Source: Oscillospiraceae bacterium (lineage in GTDB: Bacteria; Bacillota; Clostridia; Oscillospirales; Acutalibacteraceae). From it: a stretch of 64,000 nucleotides of DNA. Where the stretch lies: assembly GCA_902786285.1 (NCBI GenBank), contig CADABX010000002.1, positions 108,308 through 172,307 on the forward strand. The letters are read 5' to 3'. The position numbers and the translations under genes are program-made. Of the stretch, positions 1 through 7,479 are shown in pieces (the stretch's first letter is position 1; each line of letters opens with the position of its first letter). The notes beneath the pieces were generated by a model that saw only the letters and a program-made list of their open reading frames with translations, did no database searches and had not been told where the DNA came from.

Positions 1-2
1 TG

Positions 3-309
3 ATTCTTTGCCTACACGCGCCGCTCTACGCCCCGGACATCTATGATTATACCGCCGAGGTATTCGGCAAACCGATGTGGATGATGAGCGTGCCGGATGC
101 GTTGATGGATAAAAGCGATGAGGGCGATTATCTTGCGCAAAAGGAGGACGCCGTGACCCACGAAGCGTATGGAACTGATCACCCATTGCGACGCCATCAA
201 GGCGATTCTTGCCGGCCACATACACTACGATTATGTTTCCCAGGTGACACCGACCCTCAAGCAGTATGTTGTCAATACCGAATCGTGCAACATCGTGACC
301 GTGCGGTAA
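3..309 (+). pseudogene. C-terminal part of a frameshifted calcineurin-like metallophosphoesterase
   Basis: The window opens inside this gene. The first frame gives a stretch with LCLHAPLY, resembling the late catalytic block of calcineurin-like phosphoesterases. Around positions 157-171 the homology moves by one base into another frame, which continues with AGHIHYD (the GHxH metal-binding block) and ends at a TAA at 307-309. The first frame runs on into unrelated sequence, and the second has a stop at 154-156, so neither frame alone encodes the protein. One surplus base in the run near 161-166 would explain it. It is either a true pseudogene or a sequencing/assembly error. A different phosphoesterase lies at 17236-18606. 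Confidence 0.7.
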
Positions 310-320
310 ATTGGAAAAAG

Positions 321-361
321 AAAGCACTGCGTTCCCCGTTTGAGGGCGCAGCGCTTTTTTG
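321..361 (+). terminator. Rho-independent terminator
   Basis: An 11-bp stem (AAAGCACTGCG / CGCAGCGCTTT, one mismatch) is followed by a T run. It ends the phosphoesterase transcript. The rest of the gap to 533 shows no gene. Confidence 0.75.
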
Positions 362-532
362 TTTTGGTCATCAGACGGGATGGGTTTTCCGTCCGGGAAC
401 ACCCCGAAACACCTGTTCATTCCCCTCAAAGCATCGCCAGCGCTTTTCGCTTGCAAAATGCAGCGCTCGCGTTATGCTGCAAGCAGGCAACAGCTTCGCT
501 GTATGTCATTTTGTGCTGCCGCCTCACAACAA

Positions 533-1381
533 TCAGTTTGTGGGGCGATAGCTTGTGATGCGCACTTTGGCGCCGACGTCGATGATGTGGAACAAAGAGC
601 CGTCTGCCTGCGGACAGATCGCAATGCCTTCTCCCTCGGCGTCGAGCCTGCCGGTGCAGCGGACAAAAACCGTCTCCACGTGCCCGGTCCGCAGATCGAC
701 GGCATGCATCGTTTTTTCCCGGAAACCGGAATTGGTCACAATATAGAGCGTATCGTTATAGATTTCTCCGCCCTGCACCTTGAAAAGCGTTTCGTCGATC
801 TGCAGCGCGCCGAGATAGGAGTAGTCCCGCAGATCCAGCATACGGATTTCGTCCACGTTGTTTGACTGTGAATAATACAGCACGTCGTCTTTGATCGCAC
901 ACCACGGAATGCGTCCGTTTCCCCGTCCCGCGTCGGGCAGCGTGTGAAAATCCAGCGCCTCCAGCGTGTCGGGGTCGTACACGATCACGCCAGGGTGCCG
1001 GAAGCCGAAGTCCTCGAGCGCAAGATAGAGCCTGCCTTCATACAGGCAGCCGTCGCCGAGATGCGCATAGCCCTTTCGCATCAGATCCGTCGGCAGACAC
1101 ATCTCGCGCCGCCCGATGATTTCGCCGGATTGAATATCGATTTTTGTGATCGCGTTGTAGTTCAAAAACTTGACGGCGCCGACGCCGTAAAAGGTCTTGC
1201 CGTCCGTTGCAAGCCCCTGACAAAAGCTCACGCCGTCGGCATAGCTGAACTCCAGCGTGCGGGCAATCTCCATGTTTCCCGCGCTGACAGACGGTTCTCC
1301 CGAAACGAGCCCGCCGATCCAGGCAATCAGCGCAAACAAAACACAGGAGCCTCTGCGAATAAAAGCTGCCATCTTTTCCAT
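533..1381 (-). CDS. Secreted protein of unknown function, propeller-like
   Basis: The 282-residue product starts with a hydrophobic segment at about residues 10-28 that looks like a signal peptide or anchor, so it probably acts outside the membrane. The remainder is rich in short beta-strand units of the type YxxDxxTLxxL and VDLRTGxV, with alternating aromatic and Gly/Asp turns, as in six- or seven-bladed propellers. I recognise no catalytic motif. It lies 43 bp downstream of the PI-PLC-like gene on the same strand and could share its transcript. A purine-rich ribosome-binding site lies about 10 bases before the ATG; a second ATG three codons in is possible. The function is not known. Confidence 0.7.
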   Translation of the reverse strand: MEKMAAFIRRGSCVLFALIAWIGGLVSGEPSVSAGNMEIARTLEFSYADGVSFCQGLATDGKTFYGVGAVKFLNYNAITKIDIQSGEIIGRREMCLPTDLMRKGYAHLGDGCLYEGRLYLALEDFGFRHPGVIVYDPDTLEALDFHTLPDAGRGNGRIPWCAIKDDVLYYSQSNNVDEIRMLDLRDYSYLGALQIDETLFKVQGGEIYNDTLYIVTNSGFREKTMHAVDLRTGHVETVFVRCTGRLDAEGEGIAICPQADGSLFHIIDVGAKVRITSYRPTN

Positions 1382-1424
1382 CTATCAAACGTCCTTTCCT
1401 TTATTGCCCTGACGTCTGCTGTAA

Positions 1425-2612
1425 TCAATCAAAGACAAAATAATTCGTCTGCCATATGGCGCGGCAGGCTTCTTCGGTCATGAAATCTCCCATGATCCAG
1501 CCGTAATAGCGCCCCTTTTGCAATCGGTTCTGCGCGTAAAGACAACCGTTTACCCGCATTGCAATGTCATACGGACTTTGCAGGGGAACGAAGCTCGCGT
1601 TGGTTTTCAGGACATTGGCACAGGACAGGTGCTGCTCAGGATCCTTGCTGATTTGCGTTGAAAACTTTTGAAGAAAGCGCGCCGCAAGCAGCGTTTTCAG
1701 ATGTGCCGGCACGCTCCAGTGGTTTTCATAACGGAAGGTCATGCCCATATATTCGGTGGTTCCCGCTTTGTTTTTGGCGTCCAGCATATCTCCCGCCTGC
1801 AGCTCTTCGTAAAATGGCGTCATGAGAATGATCTTTCCGCGCACCTGCGAGAGCGCAGGCATTTTTGTATAGACGCCGTTTCCGTTTTCGGTATACAGAT
1901 ACGCCTGCCGGGTTGCGGGATTGATCTCTGATTTCAGGCTTTGGATCTGCGCGTCGAAAAGCTGTAAAAACGATGCCGTGTCGCCGTTTTCCTTTTTCGC
2001 GGTAACAATCACCGTTTCGCTCGGATGGTCTTTTAAAAAGTCCTTGATCTGTGCAAAAGCACGCGCACAGGTGAGGGGTACGGTACATGCTTCGTCTTCA
2101 TACGCGTAAAACTCCGTGTCCAGCGGCGGCAGCGAGCGGTTGCAGCGCTTTGCCAGAAGCAGCACCGGATTGAGACGGCGCAAAAAACGGACAACCGCGT
2201 TCACCGCTGCAATTTTGTCGTTGTTGCCGTGGCAAAGCAGCAGTTCTCCCTGCTTCGGCGAAAAGCGCAGATCCAGATAGCGAACGCCAGCATGGAGCTG
2301 TTCGGGCAGGGTGAGCGACTGCGTTATTGCAAATTTTTCCACATGAAACGCCGGGAGCCCAAAGAGCTTTACCGTATTGTCCGTTGCGTTTTTGCAATAG
2401 GCGGTTGCGCTGTCGTGTGTGCCGGGGAGATTGATCTCGGAAATATACCGGCTGTCCGGGATGCCCGCCATCCAGTTTTGGCCGTTCAGACTGTCTGCGC
2501 CGACAGCGCCGGCAGCGTCGTTCGCCGCATAAGCGCCGCCGAAGGACAAGGCGCTTATCAATAACACTGTGATCCATCCCAGGGAACATATGCTTTTCAA
2601 AAACTGTTTCAT
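1425..2612 (-). CDS. Secreted phosphatidylinositol-specific phospholipase C-like protein
   Basis: The product has an N-terminal signal peptide ending near AYAAND and then a PI-PLC X-type TIM-barrel domain. Family hallmarks visible are LPGTHDS (first catalytic His), HAGVRYLDLRF, and LLCHG (second catalytic His). Bacterial PI-PLCs cleave phosphatidylinositol to diacylglycerol and cyclic inositol phosphate outside the cell. The start was placed at the second of two adjacent ATGs because AAAGAGG lies five bases before it; a longer frame starts upstream at 2657 without a good ribosome-binding site. The substrate is not proven, since related X-domain proteins differ in specificity. Inositol catabolism genes lie about 9 kb away. 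Confidence 0.82.
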   Translation of the reverse strand: MKQFLKSICSLGWITVLLISALSFGGAYAANDAAGAVGADSLNGQNWMAGIPDSRYISEINLPGTHDSATAYCKNATDNTVKLFGLPAFHVEKFAITQSLTLPEQLHAGVRYLDLRFSPKQGELLLCHGNNDKIAAVNAVVRFLRRLNPVLLLAKRCNRSLPPLDTEFYAYEDEACTVPLTCARAFAQIKDFLKDHPSETVIVTAKKENGDTASFLQLFDAQIQSLKSEINPATRQAYLYTENGNGVYTKMPALSQVRGKIILMTPFYEELQAGDMLDAKNKAGTTEYMGMTFRYENHWSVPAHLKTLLAARFLQKFSTQISKDPEQHLSCANVLKTNASFVPLQSPYDIAMRVNGCLYAQNRLQKGRYYGWIMGDFMTEEACRAIWQTNYFVFD

Positions 2613-2707
2613 CATATCCTCTTTCACATTTTTTTTGCTTCCCCGGCGAAGGTCCACAGGACATATGCAAAGCCGCAGTCCGTTACGGAGAAGCCTTTAT
2701 GCTGTTT

Positions 2708-2736
2708 ATTATACATCAAACAGAAGACTTTTGCAA
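2708..2736 (-). promoter_or_regulatory. Sigma-A type promoter for the PI-PLC gene
   Basis: On the minus strand TTGCAA is separated by 17 bp from a perfect TATAAT, about 95 bp before the chosen start. Confidence 0.7.
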
Positions 2737-2769
2737 GCCAAAGTCAGGCAACTCTATGCAGTCGCCCGG

Positions 2770-3429
2770 TCAAGCTTCCGTTTTGCACTGTGCTTTCCAT
2801 CTGCGGCACACCGGCACGCAGGTGACTGCGTAGCCGAGCAATACGCCGAGCATGTTGAGCAGATAATCGTCAATATCCGCCGCGCGGCCGATGAAATACT
2901 GTACGACCTCGACAAACACAATCAGTACGCTGCCCCACAAAAACACCCGTTTCCATCTGTCCGCCTTCGGCGCCGCAAACGGCAGCAAAACGCCGAACGG
3001 CACGAGGATGAGCGCGTTGCCCAGCAGGTTGACCACCCGGATCGCAAGATTGAAGCTTTGCGCCGCCGCGCCGGAAAGATAGGACCGGATCGTACGAAAC
3101 GGCACAAGGTTGCAGCGAAACAGCGGATCAAACGTCTGAAACCAGTGCAGGCCGTCTTTGCCGAGCGTGAGCGTGCCGCGAAACGGAAACAGCAGACTGA
3201 GCGTCAGCCCGCCGTTGTTGTAGTTGTACAGTTGAATCTCCGGAAAGATCGTCTGCGACAAAAAGCCGACCGTATAGCATACCAGCAGCGCCAGACACAC
3301 TTCGCGCAAAACGCTGACGGGCGTCTTCTTGCGTTTGAGATACCAAAGCCGCCCCGGCAGATAGCAAAGCAGCGCCGCCAGACACCACGCGGCAATGGCG
3401 ATGAGATAGTTTCGGATCACTTTGTCCAT
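2770..3429 (-). CDS. VanZ-like family membrane protein
   Basis: The 219-residue protein has about five hydrophobic segments and the VanZ-family layout: an N-terminal helix, the NLVPFRTI block in the middle, then NALILVPFGVLLP and a late helix containing the acidic block AADIDDYLLNMLG. VanZ-like proteins are integral membrane proteins. The founding member raises teicoplanin resistance, but most homologues have no assigned role and no van genes are present here. The gene stands alone between a hairpin and the PI-PLC promoter. A ribosome-binding site (AAGGAGATG) overlaps the region just before the ATG. Confidence 0.85.
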   Translation of the reverse strand: MDKVIRNYLIAIAAWCLAALLCYLPGRLWYLKRKKTPVSVLREVCLALLVCYTVGFLSQTIFPEIQLYNYNNGGLTLSLLFPFRGTLTLGKDGLHWFQTFDPLFRCNLVPFRTIRSYLSGAAAQSFNLAIRVVNLLGNALILVPFGVLLPFAAPKADRWKRVFLWGSVLIVFVEVVQYFIGRAADIDDYLLNMLGVLLGYAVTCVPVCRRWKAQCKTEA

Positions 3430-3494
3430 CTCCTTTCGCGTCGATTATAGCACAAAAAGCGCGCAAAAGTCCTTACGACTTTCTTACATTTTTC

Positions 3495-3527
3495 TGAAAA
3501 CAAAAGCAGCCGCCCACAGGCAGCTGC
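3495..3527 (-). terminator. Terminator of the GPH symporter gene
   Basis: On the minus strand the stem GCAGCTGCC / GGCGGCTGC with a TGTG loop is followed by TTTTGTTTT. Confidence 0.75.
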
Positions 3528-3530
3528 AAC

Positions 3531-3551
3531 TGTTGACTGTCGACTGTTGAC
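3531..3551. repeat. Heptamer tandem array (TGTTGAC x3)
   Basis: Three contiguous 7-bp units TGTTGAC, TGTCGAC, TGTTGAC lie directly between the terminator hairpin and the 3' end of the symporter gene. The same placement recurs at 6564, 37189 and 45283. Confidence 0.8.
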
Positions 3552-3561
3552 TGCGTTGTGC

Positions 3562-5100
3562 TCAGTCAATCCCGCGCTCATGCTCCTCTTCCTCCATCTC
3601 CTCGATGGCGGCTCTGCGGCGCTCCTCGAGGTCGGCGAGCATCTGCTCCTTGAATTTGCCGTGGACGTTAAACAGGAAGAACGCAAGCCCCGTCAGCGTC
3701 CGCGCGGCGGCGGGCGCCAGCGCAAAGATGATCCAAAGCCCGCGCTGCACGCCGGGGTCGGTGTTCGGAATGGCGGCGCCGTTGGCGTCCACCAGCGCCT
3801 GATAGTGGATCCACGTCAATACCATCGAGGTCAGCCACGCGTTGAAGGAGTTGCCGATCTTGAGAAAATAGTTGGAGATCGTGGTCACGATCGCCTCGTT
3901 GCGCATGCCGGTTTTCCATTCGGAATAGTCGAACACGTCGCCGGAGAGCACCGCGAGCGCCACGGCGATGACGCGGTTCGGCAGTCCGCAGACGGTCAGC
4001 GCAAATGCCATCCACACGAGGTTGAAGATCAGATGGTCGTCAAACGTCGCGCCGAACGGATGGTAACCGATTACCCACATGGCCGTGTAGGCAGCGCCGC
4101 CGAACAGTGCCGCGCCGATGATGGTGTTGCGCGCGCCGAAGCGGTGGATAAACTTAGAGGACAGCGGCGTCATGATGTAGTTCGGCAGACCCGTAAACAG
4201 ACCCACGATCGTGGCGTAAGAGTATTTGCCGGTGCAGTTGAACCAGAAAAACTTTTCGTTGCCCGCACCGATGGATTTGAACGAGTTGAAAAAGTTGCCG
4301 AGGATGAGGATGAACATCGGGCGGTTTTTCACCAGGTGTTTGAACGAATCGAGCACGCCCACTTCTTTCATCTCTTCGCGCGACTGCAGCGGAATGCGTT
4401 CGCGCATGTGGCGGAAACCGTAAAGGCACGTGGCGGCGCACAGCAGCACGATGATCCACGAAAAGCCGTGATAGATCCCGCTTTCGCCAACGCCCGCCTT
4501 GCGCCCGACGTCGAGCACGATCGGCAGCGCCGCCACAAGGAACGTGCCGAACAGGCGGGCAAATTCCACGGTCGTGATAGCGGACACGCGCTCGTTGTAG
4601 TTGGGCGTGATGTTATACTGCATCAGCGTCCACGCGCCGAAATAGCTCATGCCGAGACCCTTGAGCACGGTGGCGAACGCGACCCAAACGATCTTCATCG
4701 CCGGCGACAGGGAGGGGGAGGAAAAGAGCATCACCGTGCCGATCAGCCACAGCGGGATCGGCAAAATCAGATAGGGCTTGATCCGTCCCCAGCGTGTGCG
4801 CGTGCGGTCGATGATCAGGCCCGACAGCGTGTCGTCCACGGCGTCGTAGATGCTCGCGCCCAGACTGATGTTGGCATAGGCCTCCGGCGACAGGCCGAAG
4901 AACTGAATGATGAAAAACTGCAGATTCGCGTTGCAGAATTCGTCCAGGTTTTTCTGTCCGAACGCGACGGCGCACATGGAAAAGATCTCCTTGGGCGTCA
5001 GATACCGCCGCTTACGGTCGGCAACGGTCAGTTCGTTTTCCGCGTCTTGCACGGACGCTTCGATTGCGTCCGGCTGCACGGTGGTGGATGTCTCAGCCAA
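3562..5100 (-). CDS. GPH-family (MelB-like) sugar:cation symporter
   Basis: The 512-residue product has about twelve hydrophobic segments. After the first pair of helices it carries the family signature DxxxDxxxGxxxDxTxxRWGRxKPYL, seen from DAVDDTLSG to TRWGRIKPYL, which in MelB lines the sugar and cation site. Members import beta-galactosides, pentosides, hexuronides or related sugars with Na+ or H+. The charged C-terminal tail is rich in Glu and Arg. The substrate cannot be read from sequence; the nearby beta-galactosidase (7480) and the inositol genes are possible clients. It has its own promoter and terminator and appears monocistronic. Confidence 0.87.
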   Translation of the reverse strand: MAETSTTVQPDAIEASVQDAENELTVADRKRRYLTPKEIFSMCAVAFGQKNLDEFCNANLQFFIIQFFGLSPEAYANISLGASIYDAVDDTLSGLIIDRTRTRWGRIKPYLILPIPLWLIGTVMLFSSPSLSPAMKIVWVAFATVLKGLGMSYFGAWTLMQYNITPNYNERVSAITTVEFARLFGTFLVAALPIVLDVGRKAGVGESGIYHGFSWIIVLLCAATCLYGFRHMRERIPLQSREEMKEVGVLDSFKHLVKNRPMFILILGNFFNSFKSIGAGNEKFFWFNCTGKYSYATIVGLFTGLPNYIMTPLSSKFIHRFGARNTIIGAALFGGAAYTAMWVIGYHPFGATFDDHLIFNLVWMAFALTVCGLPNRVIAVALAVLSGDVFDYSEWKTGMRNEAIVTTISNYFLKIGNSFNAWLTSMVLTWIHYQALVDANGAAIPNTDPGVQRGLWIIFALAPAAARTLTGLAFFLFNVHGKFKEQMLADLEERRRAAIEEMEEEEHERGID

Positions 5101-5130
5101 AAGAACCCCTCCTTCGGATTGATCGGTTCC

Positions 5131-5159
5131 ATTCTAGCACAGTTCGCGCCCGAATGCAA
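5131..5159 (-). promoter_or_regulatory. Sigma-A type promoter for the GPH symporter
   Basis: Minus-strand TTGCAT, 17 bp, TAGAAT, ending about 30 bp before the ATG at 5100. Confidence 0.65.
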
Positions 5160-5243
5160 GACGAAGAGGGAAAACTGCCCAAATAAATATTTTTGCATCT
5201 TCTTAAAAATGTTAAAAACCAACAAATACTTTCCGGTCTGCCC

Positions 5244-5272
5244 TTGACAGACGCGCAAAAATCCCGTACAAT
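5244..5272 (+). promoter_or_regulatory. Sigma-A type promoter
   Basis: TTGACA, 17 bp, TACAAT, about 35 bp before the ATG at 5308. Confidence 0.75.
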
Positions 5273-5307
5273 GAATGTGTCCATATTTTGGAAGAGGAGC
5301 GATCACC

Positions 5308-6048
5308 ATGGCGCAATGTCCGAACTGCCACGCGAAGCTGCATGTCTGGAACGTGAAAGCCGAATGTCCCCACTGCCACGCCAATATTCCGAACCACAAC
5401 TGGGAACAGCGGCTCGACGCCGACGCCGACGCGCGCGAAGCGGCGTTTTACAAGATGCATACCACGCTGGCAAAGCTCAAATACGCCGTGATCGGCACGC
5501 CTTTGCACCTGATTCGTCTGATCTGCTGTGTGCTGCCGCTTTTGGGCTATCTGCTGCCGATGGCGCACGTGATCGGCAAGGACGCGGAGGGCGACTTCAG
5601 TCTGCTGTCGATGTTCACCGGCAACAAGGAGCTGTTCGCACCGGCGCATTTGCCGGAAATCTTCAAATGGGGTTCGCCCGCCCAGACGGGTCTGCTGCGT
5701 GCGCTGCTGTTGGCGGCTGCCGCGCTGGTCTGCGGCGTGGTTGCGTTTTTCCTGGTGCCGATTCTGTTCAAACATCCGAAATCCCCGGCGGTCATGATTC
5801 TGCATCTGCTCTCGTTCGGCGGCTATACGGCAGGCGTTTTTCTTGCAAAAAGCACGTTCCAATCGTTTGGCAACGGCAGTCTGCAGTTCGCCGTGTGGCT
5901 CGGCGTTGCGGCGTTTTCTCTGGTGTTTGTGCTGGATGTGATTTTGCTGATTCTGCCGGTGAACGAGGAAAAGCGCAAGTATGTGCCGAAGGATGAACTG
6001 CAGATCGAGTATGCCAAAAAGCTGGAAGCGGAAGAAATGAAAAATTGA
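5308..6048 (+). CDS. Zinc-ribbon membrane protein of unknown function
   Basis: The 246-residue protein begins with two CxxC pairs (CPNC at about residues 4-7, CPHC at about 21-24) forming a short zinc ribbon. About four hydrophobic segments follow between residues 60 and 220, then a charged tail rich in Lys and Glu. I therefore place it in the membrane with the ribbon in the cytoplasm. The start follows GAGGAGCGATCACC; an ATG 11 codons upstream is in frame but lacks a ribosome-binding site and lies against the promoter. No family name is offered. Confidence 0.75.
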   Translation: MAQCPNCHAKLHVWNVKAECPHCHANIPNHNWEQRLDADADAREAAFYKMHTTLAKLKYAVIGTPLHLIRLICCVLPLLGYLLPMAHVIGKDAEGDFSLLSMFTGNKELFAPAHLPEIFKWGSPAQTGLLRALLLAAAALVCGVVAFFLVPILFKHPKSPAVMILHLLSFGGYTAGVFLAKSTFQSFGNGSLQFAVWLGVAAFSLVFVLDVILLILPVNEEKRKYVPKDELQIEYAKKLEAEEMKN

Positions 6049-6128
6049 AAAATGATAGTTGAAAATTGCGGTCGCGGGGAAGTACGCGGCCGTTTTTATG
6101 GTGCTGCATGAAAAAGTGCAGCTGACGT

Positions 6129-6183
6129 AACTCTGCTACAACTCAGCTACAACTCAGCTACAACTCAGCTACAACTCCTCCAC
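6129..6183. repeat. 11-bp tandem array (AACTCAGCTAC)
   Basis: Five contiguous 11-bp units: AACTCTGCTAC, three identical AACTCAGCTAC, and a degenerate last copy. It sits in the 539-bp gap between 6049 and 6587, which holds only repeats. Confidence 0.85.
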
Positions 6184-6337
6184 ACACACAAACGCCCTAA
6201 CGGTGGGCTTTTTCGGGGATTTGTCACATGAGATTCTCTTTTTGACAAGTAAAAAGTCTGAAAAATAGAAAACATGAAAAAACGGAAAATGTTGGAAAAC
6301 GTCATCTACACCTGTTTCGTCTACACCGGTTTGTCGC

Positions 6338-6429
6338 GTAGGGGTCGCCCCATGTGGCGACCCGGGAATTGCCCGTGCATGAATCATTGATGGATAGGTT
6401 CCCGGGCGACCACGCGGGGTCGCCCCTAC
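6338..6429. repeat. REPIN-like element 1 with GTAG...CTAC ends
   Basis: Two inverted arms of about 30 bp (6338-6367 and 6400-6429) each contain a perfect internal 8-bp palindrome, GGGTCGCC/GGCGACCC in the left arm and GGGCGACC/GGTCGCCC in the right. The outer ends are GTAGGGG and CCCCTAC. Paired inverted REPs with a GTAG tetranucleotide at the foot are the known form of elements moved by RAYT transposases. No RAYT gene is in the window. Confidence 0.6.
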
Positions 6430-6464
6430 ACGGATGGATTGTTTTTTGCAAAAACACAGCGCCC

Positions 6465-6533
6465 GTAGTGTCGATCAGTGATCGACCGGGCGCGGATGGT
6501 ATGATACGATCGCCGATCACTGATCGGTGCTAC
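6465..6533. repeat. REPIN-like element 2 with GTAG...CTAC ends
   Basis: The left arm starts GTAGTGTCGATCAGTGATCGAC and the right arm is close to its reverse complement, ending CGGTGCTAC. Each arm holds its own palindrome (GTCGATCA/TGATCGAC and CCGATCA/TGATCGG). The sequence differs from element 1 but the architecture is the same. Confidence 0.6.
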
Positions 6534-6563
6534 AATTATCAATGATCAGTTTTCAATTTATAT

Positions 6564-6591
6564 TTCTTAATTCTTAATTCTTCCTTCTTAA
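6564..6591. repeat. Heptamer tandem array (TTCTTAA)
   Basis: Four 7-bp units, TTCTTAA three times and TTCTTCC once, overlapping the stop codon of sigG at its 3' end. Confidence 0.7.
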
Positions 6592-7376
6592 TTCTCCATC
6601 CTGTGCGCCTTCACCTTTTGCAGTGCGCCTTTTTCCAGCCTTGAGACCTGCGCTTGCGAAATGCCGATCTCCTTTGCCACCTCGGTCTGCGTCAGTCCCT
6701 GCAGATAGCGCAGCGCGAGGATCTTTTTTTCGCGCTCCGGCAGCGCACGGATCGCCTTTTTGAGCATGATCTCGTCGATCCACTGCTCGTCCGTGTGGTT
6801 GTCGCCGATCTGATCCATCACATAAATCGTGTCGCCCGCGTCGGAATAGACCGGGTCATACAGCGACACCGGGTCCACGATCGCCTCCAGCGCCAGCACA
6901 ACCTGCTGCTTTTTGAGCCCGAGCGCCGCGGCAATCTCCTCCACCGGCGGCTCGCGGCCGGTCTCGTTCTGCATCTTTTCCTTCACCTGCATCGCGTGGT
7001 ACGCCGTGTCGCGGATGGAGCGGCTGACGCGCACGGGGTTGTAATCGCGCAGATAGCGCCGCACCTCGCCGATGATCATCGGCACCGCATAGGTGGAAAA
7101 CCGCACGCCCTGCGCCACGTCAAAGTGATCGATCGCCTTCATCAGCCCGATACAGCCCACCTGAAACAGATCGTCCGGATTTTCGCCGCGCGAAGAAAAC
7201 CGGCCGATCACACTGAGCACCAGCCGCAGATTGCCGGTGATGAGCTGTTCGCGCGCCTGTTTGTCGCCGGCTGCGGCCTTTTGCAGCAGCGCCGTTTTTT
7301 CGCTTTCCGAAAGCACCTGCAGCTTCGATGTGTCAATGCCGATGATCTCCACCTTGTTGTAGTTCAACTTCTTCAC
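6588..7376 (-). CDS. sigG: RNA polymerase sporulation sigma factor SigG
   Basis: The 262-residue protein is a sigma-70 family factor lacking region 1. Its N-terminus carries YNKVEIIGIDTSKL, the stretch typical of sigma-G and absent from sigma-F. Region 2 with DLFQVGCIGLMKAIDHFD (about residues 68-85) binds the polymerase clamp and the -10 element. Region 4 ends with a helix-turn-helix in LTQTEVAKEIGISQAQVSR that reads the -35 element. In known spore formers SigG runs the late forespore programme, including gpr and SASP genes. Here it is a single gene; spoIIGA and sigE, next to it in Bacillus, are not adjacent. Confidence 0.95.
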   Translation of the reverse strand: MKKLNYNKVEIIGIDTSKLQVLSESEKTALLQKAAAGDKQAREQLITGNLRLVLSVIGRFSSRGENPDDLFQVGCIGLMKAIDHFDVAQGVRFSTYAVPMIIGEVRRYLRDYNPVRVSRSIRDTAYHAMQVKEKMQNETGREPPVEEIAAALGLKKQQVVLALEAIVDPVSLYDPVYSDAGDTIYVMDQIGDNHTDEQWIDEIMLKKAIRALPEREKKILALRYLQGLTQTEVAKEIGISQAQVSRLEKGALQKVKAHRMEN

Positions 7377-7416
7377 CTCAGCGTCAGTATTGCCCGCCCA
7401 AAAGCGTTTTATAGGG

Positions 7417-7445
7417 TTGAAAAAGAAAGAAAAATATGCTAAGAT
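7417..7445 (+). promoter_or_regulatory. Sigma-A type promoter for the beta-galactosidase
   Basis: TTGAAA, 17 bp, TAAGAT, about 35 bp before the ATG at 7480. Confidence 0.65.
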
Positions 7446-7479
7446 GAAGCGAGGATATTTCGAAGACGGAGGTTCAAAA

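Noticed and set aside
3480-3561. Attachment site next to the heptamer array
   Set aside because: No integrase or tRNA is nearby, and the repeat has the same setting as other gene-end arrays.
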